Source: Nocardia acidivorans NBRC 108247 (GTDB taxonomy: Bacteria > Actinomycetota > Actinomycetes > Mycobacteriales > Mycobacteriaceae). Taken from it: a stretch of 64,000 bases of DNA. The DNA lies in NCBI RefSeq assembly GCF_001625085.1, contig NZ_BDAW01000013.1, positions 1 through 64,000 of the forward strand, read 5' to 3'. The translations under genes were made by a program, and so were the position numbers. Of this stretch, positions 53,910-64,000 are shown one piece after another. Position 1 is the stretch's first letter. Each line of letters starts with the position of its first letter. The notes under the pieces are model-generated. The model was not told where the DNA came from and did not search any database. It worked only from the letters and a program-made list of their open reading frames with translations.

Positions 53910-54719
53910 TCACTTTACCGTGGCCAGATTCGGACTCGAAACGTCGAACACGTTGCCGGGCTGGGTCAGTAGAGGTCCGACCACCGCCGCCTTCTTCTGT
54001 GAATCACCCGTCCCACCCCACAGCACGGTACGCCCATCTCGCAACTCGAGAGCAATATCCGAAACCGATCTGGCCACAACCTGTCCCACGCCGAGACTCG
54101 GCGGGACCACTGCCATCACCGTGACGGCCGCGCGGGTGGCCGGATCATTACCGCCGGGATTGTCGGTGACGAGTTTGGCGACGGTGCCCGCGGGCTGTTC
54201 GATCGCGAATTCCACGCTGTCGCAATCGAGCAGATGCGGTCCGTCGGGGGCATCGAAGTAGAGCACGGGATTGCGTTCGACCACCGTCACCTGCACGGTG
54301 GACGGGAACTCGCGCTGCACCCGCACACTGCGAACCTTGGGTAACTGTGCCACACGCTGGGCCATGGCGGTGGTGTCTATCCGCATCATGGACAGGCCGT
54401 CCGGCACCTGGAGGGCGTCCAGGACTTGATCTTCCGGCACCGCCGACAGGCCTTCGACGCGCACGGTGCGCACCGACAGCACCGGGGTGAAATAGGCAGT
54501 CAGGCCGATCGCGAGCAGTACGACGCAGCCCACCGCCACACCGATCCGCACCCGCGGTGAGCGCAGCGCGGTGCGCAGCCGGTCGTCCTCGCGCGACCGG
54601 CCCCGGTGTAGTCGGGCCCGGCGCGCGGCCCGGGCGGCCGAATCCCGCTCCGCCGCAGGCTCGTCCACCGGGTCCGGCGACTCAGCGGTCGTCTCGTCCG
54701 CTTCCCCACCCGAGCTCAT
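53910..54719 (-). CDS. ftsQ: Cell division protein FtsQ
   Basis: A 269-residue bitopic protein of the divisome. A basic, charged cytoplasmic N-terminus (about 1-55) is followed by one membrane helix (VGCVVLLAIGLTAYF, near 62-78). The POTRA domain has VRTVRVEGLSAVPEDQVLDA near 83-102, and a beta domain with VVERNPVLYFDAPDGPHLLD comes next. It links early and late division proteins. It begins six bases after the murC stop and is the last gene of the mur-fts run before the ftsZ promoter. Confidence 0.94.
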   Translation of the reverse strand: MSSGGEADETTAESPDPVDEPAAERDSAARAARRARLHRGRSREDDRLRTALRSPRVRIGVAVGCVVLLAIGLTAYFTPVLSVRTVRVEGLSAVPEDQVLDALQVPDGLSMMRIDTTAMAQRVAQLPKVRSVRVQREFPSTVQVTVVERNPVLYFDAPDGPHLLDCDSVEFAIEQPAGTVAKLVTDNPGGNDPATRAAVTVMAVVPPSLGVGQVVARSVSDIALELRDGRTVLWGGTGDSQKKAAVVGPLLTQPGNVFDVSSPNLATVK

Positions 54720-54725
54720 CCGCGC

Positions 54726-56267
54726 TCACCGCCCGTGCGAGGGTCGCGCGCGCAGACCGTCGAGGATCTGCCCGCCCAGCATGGTGACATCGCCCGCACC
54801 CATGGTGATCACCACATCGCCGGGGCGCGCCAGGGCGGCGACCTGACGGCCCACCCGCGACATATCCGGCTGATAGTGCACGGGTTTGGTGACCGCGTTG
54901 GCCACCAGCGCGCCGTTCACCCCGGGCAGCGGCTCCTCGCGCGCGCCGTACACGTCCAGCACCACGACCTCGTCGGCGAGCGAGAGGGCGGCGCCGAAGT
55001 CGGTCGCGAAAGTGGCGGTGCGACTGTACAAGTGCGGTTGGAAGACCACGATCACCCGGCCCTGCCGCGAGCGCGCGCCATCGCGGGCCTCCTGGGCGAC
55101 CAGTTCGGCGGCGGCGCTGAGCACCGCGCGCACCTCGGTCGGATGGTGGGCGTAATCGTCGAAGACCCGGACGCCGTTCTCCCGGCCGGTGAGCTGGAAG
55201 CGCCGGTGCACACCGCCGAAACCCTCCAGGCCCTGGATGATTTCGCCCATCTCGGCGCCCGCGGCACGCGCGGCGAGCAGTGCGCCGAGCGCGTTCAGGG
55301 CCATATGCCGGCCGGGCACCGACAGGCGTAGTGTGCGCGGTGCGGGTTCGTCGGAGAGCTGGAAGACCGCCACACCGCCGACATCACGCGGTTCGAAGGA
55401 GAGCAAATGCGCGCCGACCGGGACCCCGGCGCCCGCGAAATCACCCGAACCGTAACCGATTACCTCGACCTCACGCGGATCACCGGCGAGCCGGGCCACG
55501 GTGCGCTCGGCCAATCCCAGCGAGCCCGGATCGTCCAGGCACACCACCAGGCGGCCGCCCGGCTGCAACCGGTCCACGAAGTCGTCGAAGACCCGGGTGT
55601 ACGCCTCGTCGGTGCCGAAGTAGTCCAGGTGATCGGATTCGATATTGGTCACCACCGCCACATCCGGGGCGTACTGCAGCAGTGAGGCATCGCTCTCGTC
55701 GGCCTCGGCCACGAAGATGCCGCCGGTGCCGTGATGGGCATTGGTGCCCGATTCGTTGAGCTCACCGCCGACCGCGAAGGACGGGTCCGCACCGCAGTGT
55801 TGCAGTGCCACGACCAGCATGGAGGTGGTGGAGGTCTTCCCGTGCGTGCCCGAGACCAGCAGCGTCTTGTGACCCTGCATGAGCTCGGCCAGTACGGCCG
55901 GTCGCAGCAGCACCGGGATGCCGCGCCGATGCGCCTCCACCAGTTCGGGATTGGTCTTGGGGATGGCGGCGTAGGTGGTGACGACCGCGGTCGGCCCGCC
56001 GGGCAGCAGGTCCAGGGCGCTCGCGTCATGGCCGATGCGCACCTGGGCGCCGCGCGCCCGCAGCGCCAGCACGCCGCGGCTCTCCTTGGCGTCGGAGCCG
56101 GAGACCATACCGCCGCGGGACAGCAGAATTCTGGCGATACCGGACATTCCGGCACCACCGATTCCGATCATGTGGACCCGCCGCAGCAGTTCGGGCAGAT
56201 CGGTCTGCTGCTCCAACGGCACGTTCACGGCCTCGAATTCCTGTTCGGTTTCAGCTGCTTCAGTCAC
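54726..56267 (-). CDS. murC: UDP-N-acetylmuramate-L-alanine ligase MurC
   Basis: A 513-residue ATP-dependent ligase that adds L-Ala to UDP-MurNAc, the first stem-peptide step. The Rossmann N-domain has [16 protein letters not shown]. The P-loop is [10 protein letters not shown] (about 139-148). [11 protein letters not shown] and DDYAHHPTE are typical Mur central and C-terminal motifs. All three Mur domains are present. The GTG at 56267 overlaps the end of the shortened murG by eight bases; the longer frame to 56288 adds only MGWRWQV. Translation probably depends on ribosomes coming from murG. Confidence 0.96.
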   Translation of the reverse strand: MTEAAETEQEFEAVNVPLEQQTDLPELLRRVHMIGIGGAGMSGIARILLSRGGMVSGSDAKESRGVLALRARGAQVRIGHDASALDLLPGGPTAVVTTYAAIPKTNPELVEAHRRGIPVLLRPAVLAELMQGHKTLLVSGTHGKTSTTSMLVVALQHCGADPSFAVGGELNESGTNAHHGTGGIFVAEADESDASLLQYAPDVAVVTNIESDHLDYFGTDEAYTRVFDDFVDRLQPGGRLVVCLDDPGSLGLAERTVARLAGDPREVEVIGYGSGDFAGAGVPVGAHLLSFEPRDVGGVAVFQLSDEPAPRTLRLSVPGRHMALNALGALLAARAAGAEMGEIIQGLEGFGGVHRRFQLTGRENGVRVFDDYAHHPTEVRAVLSAAAELVAQEARDGARSRQGRVIVVFQPHLYSRTATFATDFGAALSLADEVVVLDVYGAREEPLPGVNGALVANAVTKPVHYQPDMSRVGRQVAALARPGDVVITMGAGDVTMLGGQILDGLRARPSHGR

Positions 56268-56643
56268 GACCTGCCACCTCCAGCCCAACTCGCGCTACCT
56301 CGTCCGCGGCGTCGCAATGACCGGCATCCGCCGCCGCGCGACCCATGACTGCCAGCCGATCGGAATCCCTGAGCAGGGGTATCACCTCGTCGATCACGTA
56401 TTTCGGAGTCAGCTCCGCGTCCGCCACGATTCTGCCACCGCCCGCGGCGGCCACCGGCCACGCGTTGAGTTCCCGCTCGCTATTGCCGTGCGTGGTCTCC
56501 GGCCCGCGCTGGGCGCCCAGGGCGGTGATCCGGATGGCCGGGTCGCGGCGGCGTAGCGCGTCGGCCACCGCCGGGACGGGTTCGATATGCCCCGCGGTGC
56601 CACCGCCCGCCACGATCACCGAGAGCGGCCGCTCCACCGTCAC
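56260..56643 (-). pseudogene. murG: MurG with a large internal in-frame deletion (127 residues)
   Basis: MurG adds GlcNAc to lipid I on the inner membrane face and normally has about 360-410 residues. Here the first 51 residues are intact, with [20 protein letters not shown], and so are the last 76, with [19 protein letters not shown] as in the family's IGNGEQRLNA block. They join directly between codons 51 and 52 (56491/56490). About 240 residues are missing, including the membrane-association patch, the second GGS motif and the donor-binding Glu region. The frame is kept and the overlaps with ftsW (GTGA) and murC are intact. The product cannot be an active transferase. Confidence 0.93.
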
Positions 56644-58154
56644 CTCGAATGTCCCCTGTCCCTATCGTGCTTCGTCGGATAGCTGGGCTCCCAGGCCCGG
56701 GTGCTGCGCCACGATTCGGTGGAGCGGCTGGTGCGCCTGGCGGTATCGGAATCTATCGACCGGCGCGACGGCGCGTCGTACCCGCCCCGGCCGCGACCGC
56801 TCGGCGGCAGCGCGCGCCGCTGCGGTGCGGCCTTCATCCCGGATTTGGGTTTGGCCTTGGGTTTGGGTTTGGCCTTGTTGCGGGCGCGGGCGGCCTGCGC
56901 CCGTGCGGGAGAATACATTTCGGGCACCGGCAGGCGCAGCAGGCGGCTGAAGCGCCCGTCCTCGCCCGCCTGTAGTGCCGCCACCGCCTCGGGTTCGTGC
57001 CGCGCGGCATTGGCGATGATGCCGAACATGAACAGGGTGATGGCGAGTGAGGAGCCACCGGCCGAAACCAGTGGCAGCTGAAGGCCGGTCACCGGGAGCA
57101 GCCCGACGACGTAGCCGACATTGATCAGCGCCTGTCCGGTGATCCAGGTGGTGGCCGCGGCGGTCAGCAGCCGGATGAACGGATCCACCGAGCGGGTGGC
57201 GATGCGCAGTCCGGTGTAGACGAAGAGCGCGAAAAGCCCCAGCACCAGCGCACATCCGAGGAATCCGAGCTCCTCGCCGATAATGGCGAAGATGAAGTCG
57301 TTGTGCGCGTTGGGCAGATAGCTCCACTTGGCCCGCGACTGCCCCAGCCCGCGACCCCAGATCCCGCCGTCGGCAAGGGAATACAGCGCCTGCCGGGCCT
57401 GATAGCCGATGCCCTGCGGATCGTCGCCCGGGCTGAAGAACGCGCGCATGCGGTCCGAACGGTATCCGGCCGAGAGCGCCAGAATGCCCGCCGCCACCGC
57501 ACCGGAGACCGCGATGGTCACGAACATGCGCAGCGGCAGCCCGCCGAACCACAGCAGCGCCGAGAGCACGATGCCCAGCGCGATGGTGGTGGACAGATTG
57601 GGTTCGAGCACGACCAGGAAACACACCAGCAGGCCCGCGGGCACCAGCGGCATGAGAATGTCCTTGTACCCGGCCTTCTCGGTCTGCCGCGAGGCCAGCA
57701 GATGCGCGCCCCACACCACCAGGGTCACCTTGGCGATCTCGGACGGCTGCACCGCGACCACGCCGAGGTCGAACCAGCGCCGCGAACCCTGCACCTCGGT
57801 GCCGATGCCCGGAATCAGCACCAGCACCAGCAGCACCACCGACAGCGCGAACACCGGGAACGACAGCTGCCGCATCAACCGCATGGGAATCCGCAGCGCG
57901 ATGTAGAACAGGATCGTGCCGAAGAGCGCGAACATCCCCTGCTGGATGAAGAGCGAATACGCCGATTTACCAACGGCATACGACTCGACGCTGGACGCCG
58001 AGAGCACCATCACCAAGCCGAGCACGGTGAGCAGTACCGCGATGGCGACCACCAGGTGGAACGAGGCCAGCGGCCGCGCCAGCCAGGCCGCGAACCAGCC
58101 GGTGCCGGCCCGCCGCGCGGAAGTGGTGGTTCCGGCGCGGCGCGGCGTGGTCAT
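56640..58154 (-). CDS. ftsW: SEDS-family peptidoglycan glycosyltransferase FtsW
   Basis: A 504-residue polytopic protein with about ten helices (about 30-400) that polymerises lipid II at the septum together with PBP3. Motifs include the conserved [25 protein letters not shown] and [10 protein letters not shown]. The C-terminal 110 residues form a basic cytoplasmic tail with a Lys/Pro repeat ([14 protein letters not shown]), as known for mycobacterial FtsW, where the tail binds FtsZ. The start overlaps the murD stop (ATGA), and its stop overlaps the murG start. Confidence 0.96.
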   Translation of the reverse strand: MTTPRRAGTTTSARRAGTGWFAAWLARPLASFHLVVAIAVLLTVLGLVMVLSASSVESYAVGKSAYSLFIQQGMFALFGTILFYIALRIPMRLMRQLSFPVFALSVVLLVLVLIPGIGTEVQGSRRWFDLGVVAVQPSEIAKVTLVVWGAHLLASRQTEKAGYKDILMPLVPAGLLVCFLVVLEPNLSTTIALGIVLSALLWFGGLPLRMFVTIAVSGAVAAGILALSAGYRSDRMRAFFSPGDDPQGIGYQARQALYSLADGGIWGRGLGQSRAKWSYLPNAHNDFIFAIIGEELGFLGCALVLGLFALFVYTGLRIATRSVDPFIRLLTAAATTWITGQALINVGYVVGLLPVTGLQLPLVSAGGSSLAITLFMFGIIANAARHEPEAVAALQAGEDGRFSRLLRLPVPEMYSPARAQAARARNKAKPKPKAKPKSGMKAAPQRRALPPSGRGRGGYDAPSRRSIDSDTARRTSRSTESWRSTRAWEPSYPTKHDRDRGHSR

Positions 58155-59635
58155 TCCGGTCTCCCGATGTCCTTCTCGTCCAGGGCCTGCACCGCGGTCA
58201 CGAAACTTCGCCCGCGATGGGTGTAGTCGGCGAACATGTCCAGCGATGCCGCGGCCGGGGCCAGCAGCACGGTGTCGCCGCGGGTGGCATATCCGGCGGC
58301 CACTCGGACCGCACGCGCCATCACCGCTTCGGGGTCGATTTCGGTGAAGGGGTCACCCATCCCTGCATCGTCCCCCGAATTGAGCTCCACGACCGGGACA
58401 TCCGGGGCGTGTCGCGCCAGAGCGGCGGCGATCACCGCGGCGTCGGCGCCGAAGAGGACGGCCGCGACGAGGTGTTCGCGCACCTCCTCCACCAGGTCTT
58501 CGACCCCGGCGCCCTTGAGCTGTCCACCGGCCACCCAGATGACCGAGTGATGCGCCAGAATCGACGAGCGCGCGGCATGCGGATTGGTGGCCTTGGAATC
58601 GTCCACGAAGTCGACGCCGCAGAGTTCGCGCACGTGGGCGGCGCGGTGCGGTCCGACCTTGTGCTCCTGCAGTCCCTCCTTCACGAACTGCGGTGCCACA
58701 TCGATGGATCGGGTGAGCGCGGCGGCGGCGAGCGCGTCGGCCACCCCGGCCGGACCCTGCGGACTGATATCGCCCACCTCGGCCAGGATCGCGGCCTTGG
58801 TGAAGGCGCGGTCCAGCAATTTGCCGTCCACCACCCCGAGTTCACCGTCGGCGGGAACGCCGATGCGGAAGCCGACGGTGCGGCGCGCCTTGGACTTTCG
58901 CGCCAGCGCCGCCGCCACCTGATCGTCCAGGCCGACCACGCCGACCCGGCCGGTGAGCGCCCGCGCCTTGGCCGCGGCGTAGGCGTCGAGCCCGCCGTGC
59001 CAGTCCAGGTGATCCTCGGCCACGTTCAGCACCACCCCGGCCTCGGGACGAACCGAAGGGGCCCAATGCAATTGGAATGAGGACAGCTCCACGGCCAGCA
59101 CCTGCGGTCCGGGATTGCGGCGCAGCGCGTCCAGGATCGGCAGTCCGATATTGCCGCACGCCACACTGGGAATCCCGGCGGCGCGCAGGATCGAATGCGT
59201 CATCTGCGTGGTGGTGGTCTTGCCGTTGGTGCCGGTGATCACCAGCCATTTGCGCACCGGACCGTAGATGCGCGCCTGATCGACCCACCAGGCGAATTCG
59301 ACATCGCCCCAGACCGGAATGCCCTCGGTGACCGCCGAGACCAGTATCGGGGAGTCGGGCCGCCAGCCCGGGCTGGTGATGACCAGCGCGAACCGTTGCA
59401 GCGCATCGGGTTCCAGCAGATCGGCGGCGGTGGCGGTCTGCAGACCGAGTTCGGCGGCTTCGGCCAGCGCCTTACCGCCGCCGTCGGTGACCACCGGGCG
59501 GGCGCCGATGTCCTGCAGCGGCTCCACCAGTGAGCGCCCGGACACCCCCCAACCGGCGACGAGAACGTCACGACCGCGCAGGAATTCGAGCATGGGGCCC
59601 GGAGAACGCAGGGCCCTAGGAGAATGTTCGACCAT
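58151..59635 (-). CDS. murD: UDP-N-acetylmuramoylalanine-D-glutamate ligase MurD
   Basis: A 494-residue Mur ligase that adds D-Glu to UDP-MurNAc-Ala. The N-domain has VLVAGWGVSGRSLVEPL. The P-loop is VITGTNGKTTTTQ (about 133-145), with VELSSFQLHWAPS and NVAEDHLDWHG in the central domain and VDDSKATNPHAA at the C-domain entry. The length is normal. It follows mraY by eight bases and overlaps ftsW. Confidence 0.96.
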   Translation of the reverse strand: MVEHSPRALRSPGPMLEFLRGRDVLVAGWGVSGRSLVEPLQDIGARPVVTDGGGKALAEAAELGLQTATAADLLEPDALQRFALVITSPGWRPDSPILVSAVTEGIPVWGDVEFAWWVDQARIYGPVRKWLVITGTNGKTTTTQMTHSILRAAGIPSVACGNIGLPILDALRRNPGPQVLAVELSSFQLHWAPSVRPEAGVVLNVAEDHLDWHGGLDAYAAAKARALTGRVGVVGLDDQVAAALARKSKARRTVGFRIGVPADGELGVVDGKLLDRAFTKAAILAEVGDISPQGPAGVADALAAAALTRSIDVAPQFVKEGLQEHKVGPHRAAHVRELCGVDFVDDSKATNPHAARSSILAHHSVIWVAGGQLKGAGVEDLVEEVREHLVAAVLFGADAAVIAAALARHAPDVPVVELNSGDDAGMGDPFTEIDPEAVMARAVRVAAGYATRGDTVLLAPAAASLDMFADYTHRGRSFVTAVQALDEKDIGRPE

Positions 59636-59643
59636 CAGTTAGT

Positions 59644-60720
59644 TCACCCGACCGCGGAGAGGTAATCGCTGTAGAACAGGCCCAGACCGATCGCCGACGC
59701 CATACCGGCGAGCAACCAGAACCTGATGATCACCGTAGTTTCAGCCCAGCCACTCAATTCGAAGTGGTGATGGAACGGCGCCATCTTGAACAATCGGTTC
59801 CGCGTGGTGCGGAACACCGCGACCTGCAAGATCACCGAGGCCGCCTCGGCCACGAAGAGCGCGCCGATCACGATCATCAGCAGTTCGGTGCGCGTGGTGA
59901 TGGACAGGCCCGCGAGCAGACCGCCCAGCGCCAGCGAACCGGTATCGCCCATGAAGATCTTGGCGGGCGCGGCATTCCACCACAGGAAGCCGATGCACGC
60001 CGCACCGCCGGCGGCGCAGACCAGCGCCAGGTCCAGCGGATCGCGCACGTTGTAGCAGCCCGCCTCCGGATGCGTGGAGCAGGCATTGCGCCACTGCCAG
60101 AACGTGATGATCATGTACGCGCCCAGCACCAGCGAGATGGAACCGGCCGCGAGACCGTCCAGACCGTCGGTGAGGTTGACCGCGTTGGACCAGGCCACCA
60201 CGATCAGGCTCACGAAGAGCAGGAAGATGACCACGCTCATGGACACGGTGGTGATGTCACGCGTGTACGACAGATGCCGGCTCGCGGGCGTCAACCCGTT
60301 CGCGCCCTTGAATTGCAGTGCCAGCACACCGAATACGACCGCCGAGGCCAGCTGTCCGATGTACTTGCCCGCCGCGGTGAGCCCGAGATTGCGCTGCTTG
60401 CGCAGTTTGATCAGATCGTCCAGGAAGCCGACCCCGCCCAGCGCGGTCGCCAATCCCATGACCAGCAGACCGGACGCCGAGGGCCCCGGTTCGCCGTAGC
60501 TCATCGAAATCAGGTGTGAGCCGAGGTATCCGGCCCACATGCCGATGATGATGGCGACGCCGCCCATGGTGGGGGTGCCGCGCTTGGCCTTGTGGCTCTC
60601 CGGGCCGTCGACCCGGATCTCCTGGCCGAAGCCCTGTTTGGCGAACCAGCTGATGACCGCGGGGGTGAGCAGAATGGAGACGGCGAGCGCGATGGCCGCC
60701 GACAGCAGGATCTGGGTCAT
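59644..60720 (-). CDS. mraY: Phospho-N-acetylmuramoyl-pentapeptide transferase MraY (MurX)
   Basis: A 358-residue membrane enzyme with about ten helices that makes lipid I from UDP-MurNAc-pentapeptide and decaprenyl phosphate. Catalytic and metal-binding segments are visible: [47 protein letters not shown] and [12 protein letters not shown]. The start overlaps the murF stop (ATGA). Confidence 0.97.
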   Translation of the reverse strand: MTQILLSAAIALAVSILLTPAVISWFAKQGFGQEIRVDGPESHKAKRGTPTMGGVAIIIGMWAGYLGSHLISMSYGEPGPSASGLLVMGLATALGGVGFLDDLIKLRKQRNLGLTAAGKYIGQLASAVVFGVLALQFKGANGLTPASRHLSYTRDITTVSMSVVIFLLFVSLIVVAWSNAVNLTDGLDGLAAGSISLVLGAYMIITFWQWRNACSTHPEAGCYNVRDPLDLALVCAAGGAACIGFLWWNAAPAKIFMGDTGSLALGGLLAGLSITTRTELLMIVIGALFVAEAASVILQVAVFRTTRNRLFKMAPFHHHFELSGWAETTVIIRFWLLAGMASAIGLGLFYSDYLSAVG

Positions 60721-62213
60721 CGCGCGGCCTCCAGCAGGTGCTCGGCAACGGTCCAGAGCCCCACCGACTTCGAGGCTTTCACCAGCACCACATCACCCGG
60801 TTCGAGCTCGGCGTCGAGAATCTCGATCGCGGCCTGCGCGTCGGGCACCAATATCGACTCTTCACCCCAGGAACCCTCCATCACCGCCCCCTGATGCATG
60901 CCGTGCGATGGCCGCCCGGTGCCGATCACTATGAGCCGATCCACGTCCAACCGCACGGCGAGCCGCCCGATGCGATCGTGTTCGATGACCGAATCATCGC
61001 CCAGTTCGCCCATTTCGCCGAGTACGGCCCAGCTGCGGCGGCGGCCGACCTCGCGGCCCTGACCATCCGCACCGGCCGAACGGGACATGGTGACAAGGGC
61101 TTTGAGCGCCGCGCGCACCGAATCCGGGTTGGCGTTGTAGGAGTCGTTGATGATGGTGACGCCGTCGGGCCGGGTGCGCACATCCATGCGCCGCGCCGAG
61201 GCCGCGCTCGCGCCGCGCAGGGCCTGCGCCACGGTCGCGAGATCCGCGCCCCGGTGCAGGGCCACCGCGGCGGCGGACAGCGCATTGCCGACCTGATGCT
61301 CACCGTGCACGGCGAGCTGGATCCGGTGGGATTCGCCGTTGTGGTGCAGCGTGAATCGCGCCCGCGCCTGTTCGTCCATGTGCACATCGGTGGCGCGGAT
61401 ATCGGCGTTCGAGTTCAGACCGACGGTCACCACGCGGGCCCGGGTCCGCCGCGCCATGGCGGCGACCAGCCGGTCGTCGAGGTTCAGCACGGCCAGGCCG
61501 TCGGCCGGAAGGGCTTCGACCAGTTCGCCTTTGGTCTGCGCGATGGCTTCGCGACTGCCGAATTCGCCCAGGTGCGCGGTGCCGACATTGAGCACCACGC
61601 CGACGCTGGGCGGCGCGATCTCGGTGAGCGCCTTGATATGTCCGGGTCCGCGCGCGGAGAGCTCCAGCACGAGGTAGCGGGTGTTCACGTCGGCGCGCAG
61701 CGCCGTCCACGGATGGCCGAGCTCATTGTTGAACGAGCCGGGCGGTGCGACGACCTCGCCGAGCGGGGCCAGCACGGCGGCGAGCAGATCCTTGGTGGAG
61801 GTCTTGCCGGACGAGCCGGTCACCCCGACCACGGTGAGCGTGCCCGCCGCGGCGAGCCGGTCGATACTGGCGCGGGCCAATTTGCCCAGCGCCTCGAGCA
61901 CGGCCGCGCCGGAGCCGTCGGTGTCATAGGCCAGCGCGATGGCGCGGCTGGCATGCGGTTGCGGTGCGACCACAATCGCCGGAACGCCGATCGGGCGGGC
62001 CGCCAGCACCGCCACCGCACCGGCGGCCACCGCCTTGGCCGCGAAGTCGTGACCGTCGGCGTGCTCGCCGGGCAGCGCCAGGAACAGGTCGCCGGGGGTG
62101 ATTCGGCGCGAATCGAATTCGGCCGCTCCGGTGACCGTCGTGTCGGGGTCGGGGACATCGTGCAGCGTGCCGCCGACGATCTCCGCGATCTCCCGCAATG
62201 TCATCTCGATCAT
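60717..62213 (-). CDS. murF: UDP-MurNAc-tripeptide-D-Ala-D-Ala ligase MurF
   Basis: A 498-residue Mur ligase that adds the D-Ala-D-Ala dipeptide. The N-domain begins with [17 protein letters not shown]. The P-loop is [12 protein letters not shown] (about 130-141), with [22 protein letters not shown] and [14 protein letters not shown]. The C-domain has [18 protein letters not shown]. All three domains are present. The start overlaps the murE stop (ATGA). Confidence 0.96.
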   Translation of the reverse strand: MIEMTLREIAEIVGGTLHDVPDPDTTVTGAAEFDSRRITPGDLFLALPGEHADGHDFAAKAVAAGAVAVLAARPIGVPAIVVAPQPHASRAIALAYDTDGSGAAVLEALGKLARASIDRLAAAGTLTVVGVTGSSGKTSTKDLLAAVLAPLGEVVAPPGSFNNELGHPWTALRADVNTRYLVLELSARGPGHIKALTEIAPPSVGVVLNVGTAHLGEFGSREAIAQTKGELVEALPADGLAVLNLDDRLVAAMARRTRARVVTVGLNSNADIRATDVHMDEQARARFTLHHNGESHRIQLAVHGEHQVGNALSAAAVALHRGADLATVAQALRGASAASARRMDVRTRPDGVTIINDSYNANPDSVRAALKALVTMSRSAGADGQGREVGRRRSWAVLGEMGELGDDSVIEHDRIGRLAVRLDVDRLIVIGTGRPSHGMHQGAVMEGSWGEESILVPDAQAAIEILDAELEPGDVVLVKASKSVGLWTVAEHLLEAAR

Positions 62214-63844
62214 GAATGCGTCAGATCCCTCGTCTTTCGCGACAAGGCCGCCGCGAGCACCTCGCGGTCGTCGAACGGATACTTCACTCCCGAAATCTCC
62301 TGCCCTGTTTCATGTCCCTTGCCCGCGACCAGCAGCACATCGCCGGGTTGCGCCCAGTCGACGGCCGCGGCGATGGCCTGCGCCCGGTCCCCGACCTCCC
62401 GGACCTGTCCGCGTTCCGCCGGCGGAACCTGCTCGGCTCCCGCGCGGACCGCGGCGCGGATGGCCGCGGGCTCTTCGGTGCGTGGATTGTCGTCGGTGAT
62501 GATGAGCAGATCCGCGCCGCGCGCCCCGGCCGCGCCCATGAGGGGGCGCTTGCCGGCATCGCGATCACCGCCCGCACCGACCACCACGGCCAAGCGTCCG
62601 TGTCCCTGTTCGGCGAGCAGCGCGCGCAGCGTGGCCACCACCGATTCGATGGCCGCGGGCTTGTGCGCGTAGTCGACCACGGCCAGGAAATCCTGTCCGC
62701 GCTCCACCCGCTGCATGCGTCCGGGCACATCCACTTCGCCCAATGCCATTGCGGCGGTGGCGGTATCGGCTCCGGCCGCCGCGCACACCGCGAGCGCGAG
62801 CACACCGTTGGCGACGTTGTACGCGCCCGGAAGACGCAGGCGCACATCGAGTTTCACACCCGGACCGGACGCCTCGAACCGCTGGCTCGCCGCGCCGGGA
62901 ACGGCCGGACCGGCCACCCAATCCGCTTGTACCCCAGGGGTTGTCGTGACGGTCACCAGTTCGGGACGACCATCGGCCGATGCGGCCGCGCTCACGTCAC
63001 CGGCCAGTCGGGTACCCCATTGGTCATCGATGCACAGCACCGCCGTCGCGGCGGGCACCACGGCCGAATCGCCCGGGACGAACAGGCGGCGCTTGGCCGC
63101 GAAGTAGTCCTCGAAGTCACGGTGGAAGTCCAGGTGATCCTGGGACAGATTGGTGAACGCGCCGACCGCGAAGGCGACCCCGTCGACCCGGCCCAGCGCG
63201 AGCGCGTGACTGGAGACCTCCATGACCACCGCCTGCACACCCTGCTCCACCATGACCGCGAACATGGCGTGCAATTGCGGAGCCTCGGGGGTGGTCAGCG
63301 CCGAGGGCACATGCTGTCCGCCGATGCGGGTCTCGATGGTGCCGATCAACGCGGTCCGGAAACCGGCCGCCGCCAGCCCCGCCTCCACCAGATACGAGGT
63401 GGTGGTCTTGCCCGAGGTGCCGGTGATGCCGATGATCCGCAGGGTGCGAGACGGATCACCGTAAAGGGCCGAGGACAATTCGCCGAGCACCGAGCGCGGC
63501 GCGTCGTGCACCAGCACCGGCACCGCGATCTCGCCGATCAGTTCCGCGCCCGCGGGATCGGTGAGGACCGCGACCGCGCCGCGCGCCACCGCATCGTGCG
63601 CGAATCGCGCGCCGTGCGACTGCCCGCCGGCCAAACCGGTGAACAGATCACCCGGCCGGACCGCGTGCGACCGCTGCTCGATACCGGTGATCAGCACATC
63701 CGCCGGAATATCGGCGGCACCCATCGGGCGGGCGTTCGTGAGCTCTGCGACCGTGCGCAGGGCGGTCACCGGCGGTGCGGCGGGCCGAAGTACCTGCGGA
63801 CTGTCTTGCGCGGGCACGAAGCTCCTCTCCGGGACGGTGTTCAT
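62210..63844 (-). CDS. murE: UDP-MurNAc-Ala-D-Glu:meso-diaminopimelate ligase MurE
   Basis: A 544-residue Mur ligase that adds the third stem-peptide residue. The P-loop is GITGTSGKTTTS (about 139-150), with MEVSSHALALGRVDGV and NLSQDHLDFHRDFEDY. The motif TDDNPRTEE near residue 450 contains DNPR, which is diagnostic for meso-diaminopimelate as substrate, the usual amino acid in this group. An N-terminal extension of about 25 residues precedes the fold. It is the first complete dcw gene in the window; a partial frame and a hairpin lie upstream. Confidence 0.96.
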   Translation of the reverse strand: MNTVPERSFVPAQDSPQVLRPAAPPVTALRTVAELTNARPMGAADIPADVLITGIEQRSHAVRPGDLFTGLAGGQSHGARFAHDAVARGAVAVLTDPAGAELIGEIAVPVLVHDAPRSVLGELSSALYGDPSRTLRIIGITGTSGKTTTSYLVEAGLAAAGFRTALIGTIETRIGGQHVPSALTTPEAPQLHAMFAVMVEQGVQAVVMEVSSHALALGRVDGVAFAVGAFTNLSQDHLDFHRDFEDYFAAKRRLFVPGDSAVVPAATAVLCIDDQWGTRLAGDVSAAASADGRPELVTVTTTPGVQADWVAGPAVPGAASQRFEASGPGVKLDVRLRLPGAYNVANGVLALAVCAAAGADTATAAMALGEVDVPGRMQRVERGQDFLAVVDYAHKPAAIESVVATLRALLAEQGHGRLAVVVGAGGDRDAGKRPLMGAAGARGADLLIITDDNPRTEEPAAIRAAVRAGAEQVPPAERGQVREVGDRAQAIAAAVDWAQPGDVLLVAGKGHETGQEISGVKYPFDDREVLAAALSRKTRDLTHS

Positions 63845-63856
63845 TCGAAGGTCATG

Positions 63857-63885
63857 GATCCGAATCCGGTACGCGGACTCGGATC
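63857..63885. repeat. Imperfect palindrome upstream of murE
   Basis: GATCCGA (63857-63863) and TCGGATC (63879-63885) are exact inverted arms; CCG/CGG inside extends the pairing. It lies between the stop of the partial upstream frame and the murE start, so it may be a terminator or part of the murE control region. Confidence 0.4.
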
Positions 63886-63896
63886 GACGTGTCAGG

Positions 63897-64000
63897 TTAC
63901 CTGTGTTGTGTCACCGGGCTATCGGCACGGCGCAGTTCGGTCACCCGCCCGGGTACGAACCCGTAGCGGTGCATCTCACGTCCATCGCCTACCTGCTCTA
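63897..64000 (-). CDS. 3' end of an upstream gene, identity unclear
   Basis: A frame open to the right edge ends at TAA (63899-63897), coding about 34 residues: EMHRYGFVPGRVTELRRADS then PVTQHR. In related genomes the gene before murE is pbpB/ftsI. This could be the C-terminal tail of that penicillin-binding protein, but nothing diagnostic is visible. Confidence 0.35.
   Translation of the reverse strand, partial: EQVGDGREMHRYGFVPGRVTELRRADSPVTQHR

Noticed and set aside
1-64000. tRNA, rRNA, insertion sequence, integrase or prophage genes
   Set aside because: No cloverleaf with CCA-type end, no rRNA stretch and no transposase, integrase or phage structural motif was found by reading; a tRNAscan run would be the decisive check.

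Overview
The window is chromosomal DNA from a high-G+C actinobacterium of the mycolic-acid group (Mycobacteriales), most likely Nocardia or a close relative. Markers for this are an Emb-type arabinosyltransferase, a mycolyltransferase-like secreted esterase, Wag31/DivIVA next to YggT and SepF, a DnaE1 with an N-terminal PHP domain, a CtpE P-type ATPase, a DinX-type polymerase IV and an ileS gene behind an actinobacterial translational T-box. The genus is inferred from protein resemblance only.

Layout. 1-7.7 kb: partial membrane protein, secreted glycoside-hydrolase-like lipoprotein, dnaE1, a DMT permease and a beta-lactamase-fold esterase. 7.7-10.6 kb: hydrolase lipoprotein, methyltransferase, a VOC protein that appears to start on ATA, and a tiny secreted peptide. 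10.6-16 kb: a DcuS/DcuR-type two-component system divergent from a NitT/TauT-type ABC importer (ATPase, permease, lipoprotein). 16-20.8 kb: ArsR, GtrA and DUF1444-like genes, then a decayed stretch with a head-to-head pair of 5'-truncated genes (CGNR zinc finger and metallo-beta-lactamase), an MFS gene and a rarD pseudogene. 20.8-25.4 kb: ctpE, PhzF and ADP-ribosylglycohydrolase. 25.8-28 kb: an operon of three Roadblock/LC7 proteins and a winged-helix protein with no GTPase. 28-40 kb: rluD-lspA, lipoproteins, the Emb protein, dinX, galU and an esterase. 40-44 kb: two regulator/target divergons (MarR/YhgE-like and TetR/Ohr), each with a duplicated palindromic operator, plus two more gene remnants. 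44-48 kb: ileS and its T-box.

48-64 kb: the division and cell wall (dcw) cluster, read on the minus strand as murE-murF-mraY-murD-ftsW-murG-murC-ftsQ-ftsZ-pgeF-yggS-sepF-yggT-wag31. Most members from murE to murC overlap by 4-8 bases, so they are probably translationally coupled. The main anomaly is murG: it keeps only its first 51 and last 76 codons, joined in frame, and lacks most of the enzyme. In an essential pathway this means a second copy elsewhere, an unusual lineage or an assembly error.

No tRNA, rRNA, CRISPR array, insertion sequence or prophage was recognised.
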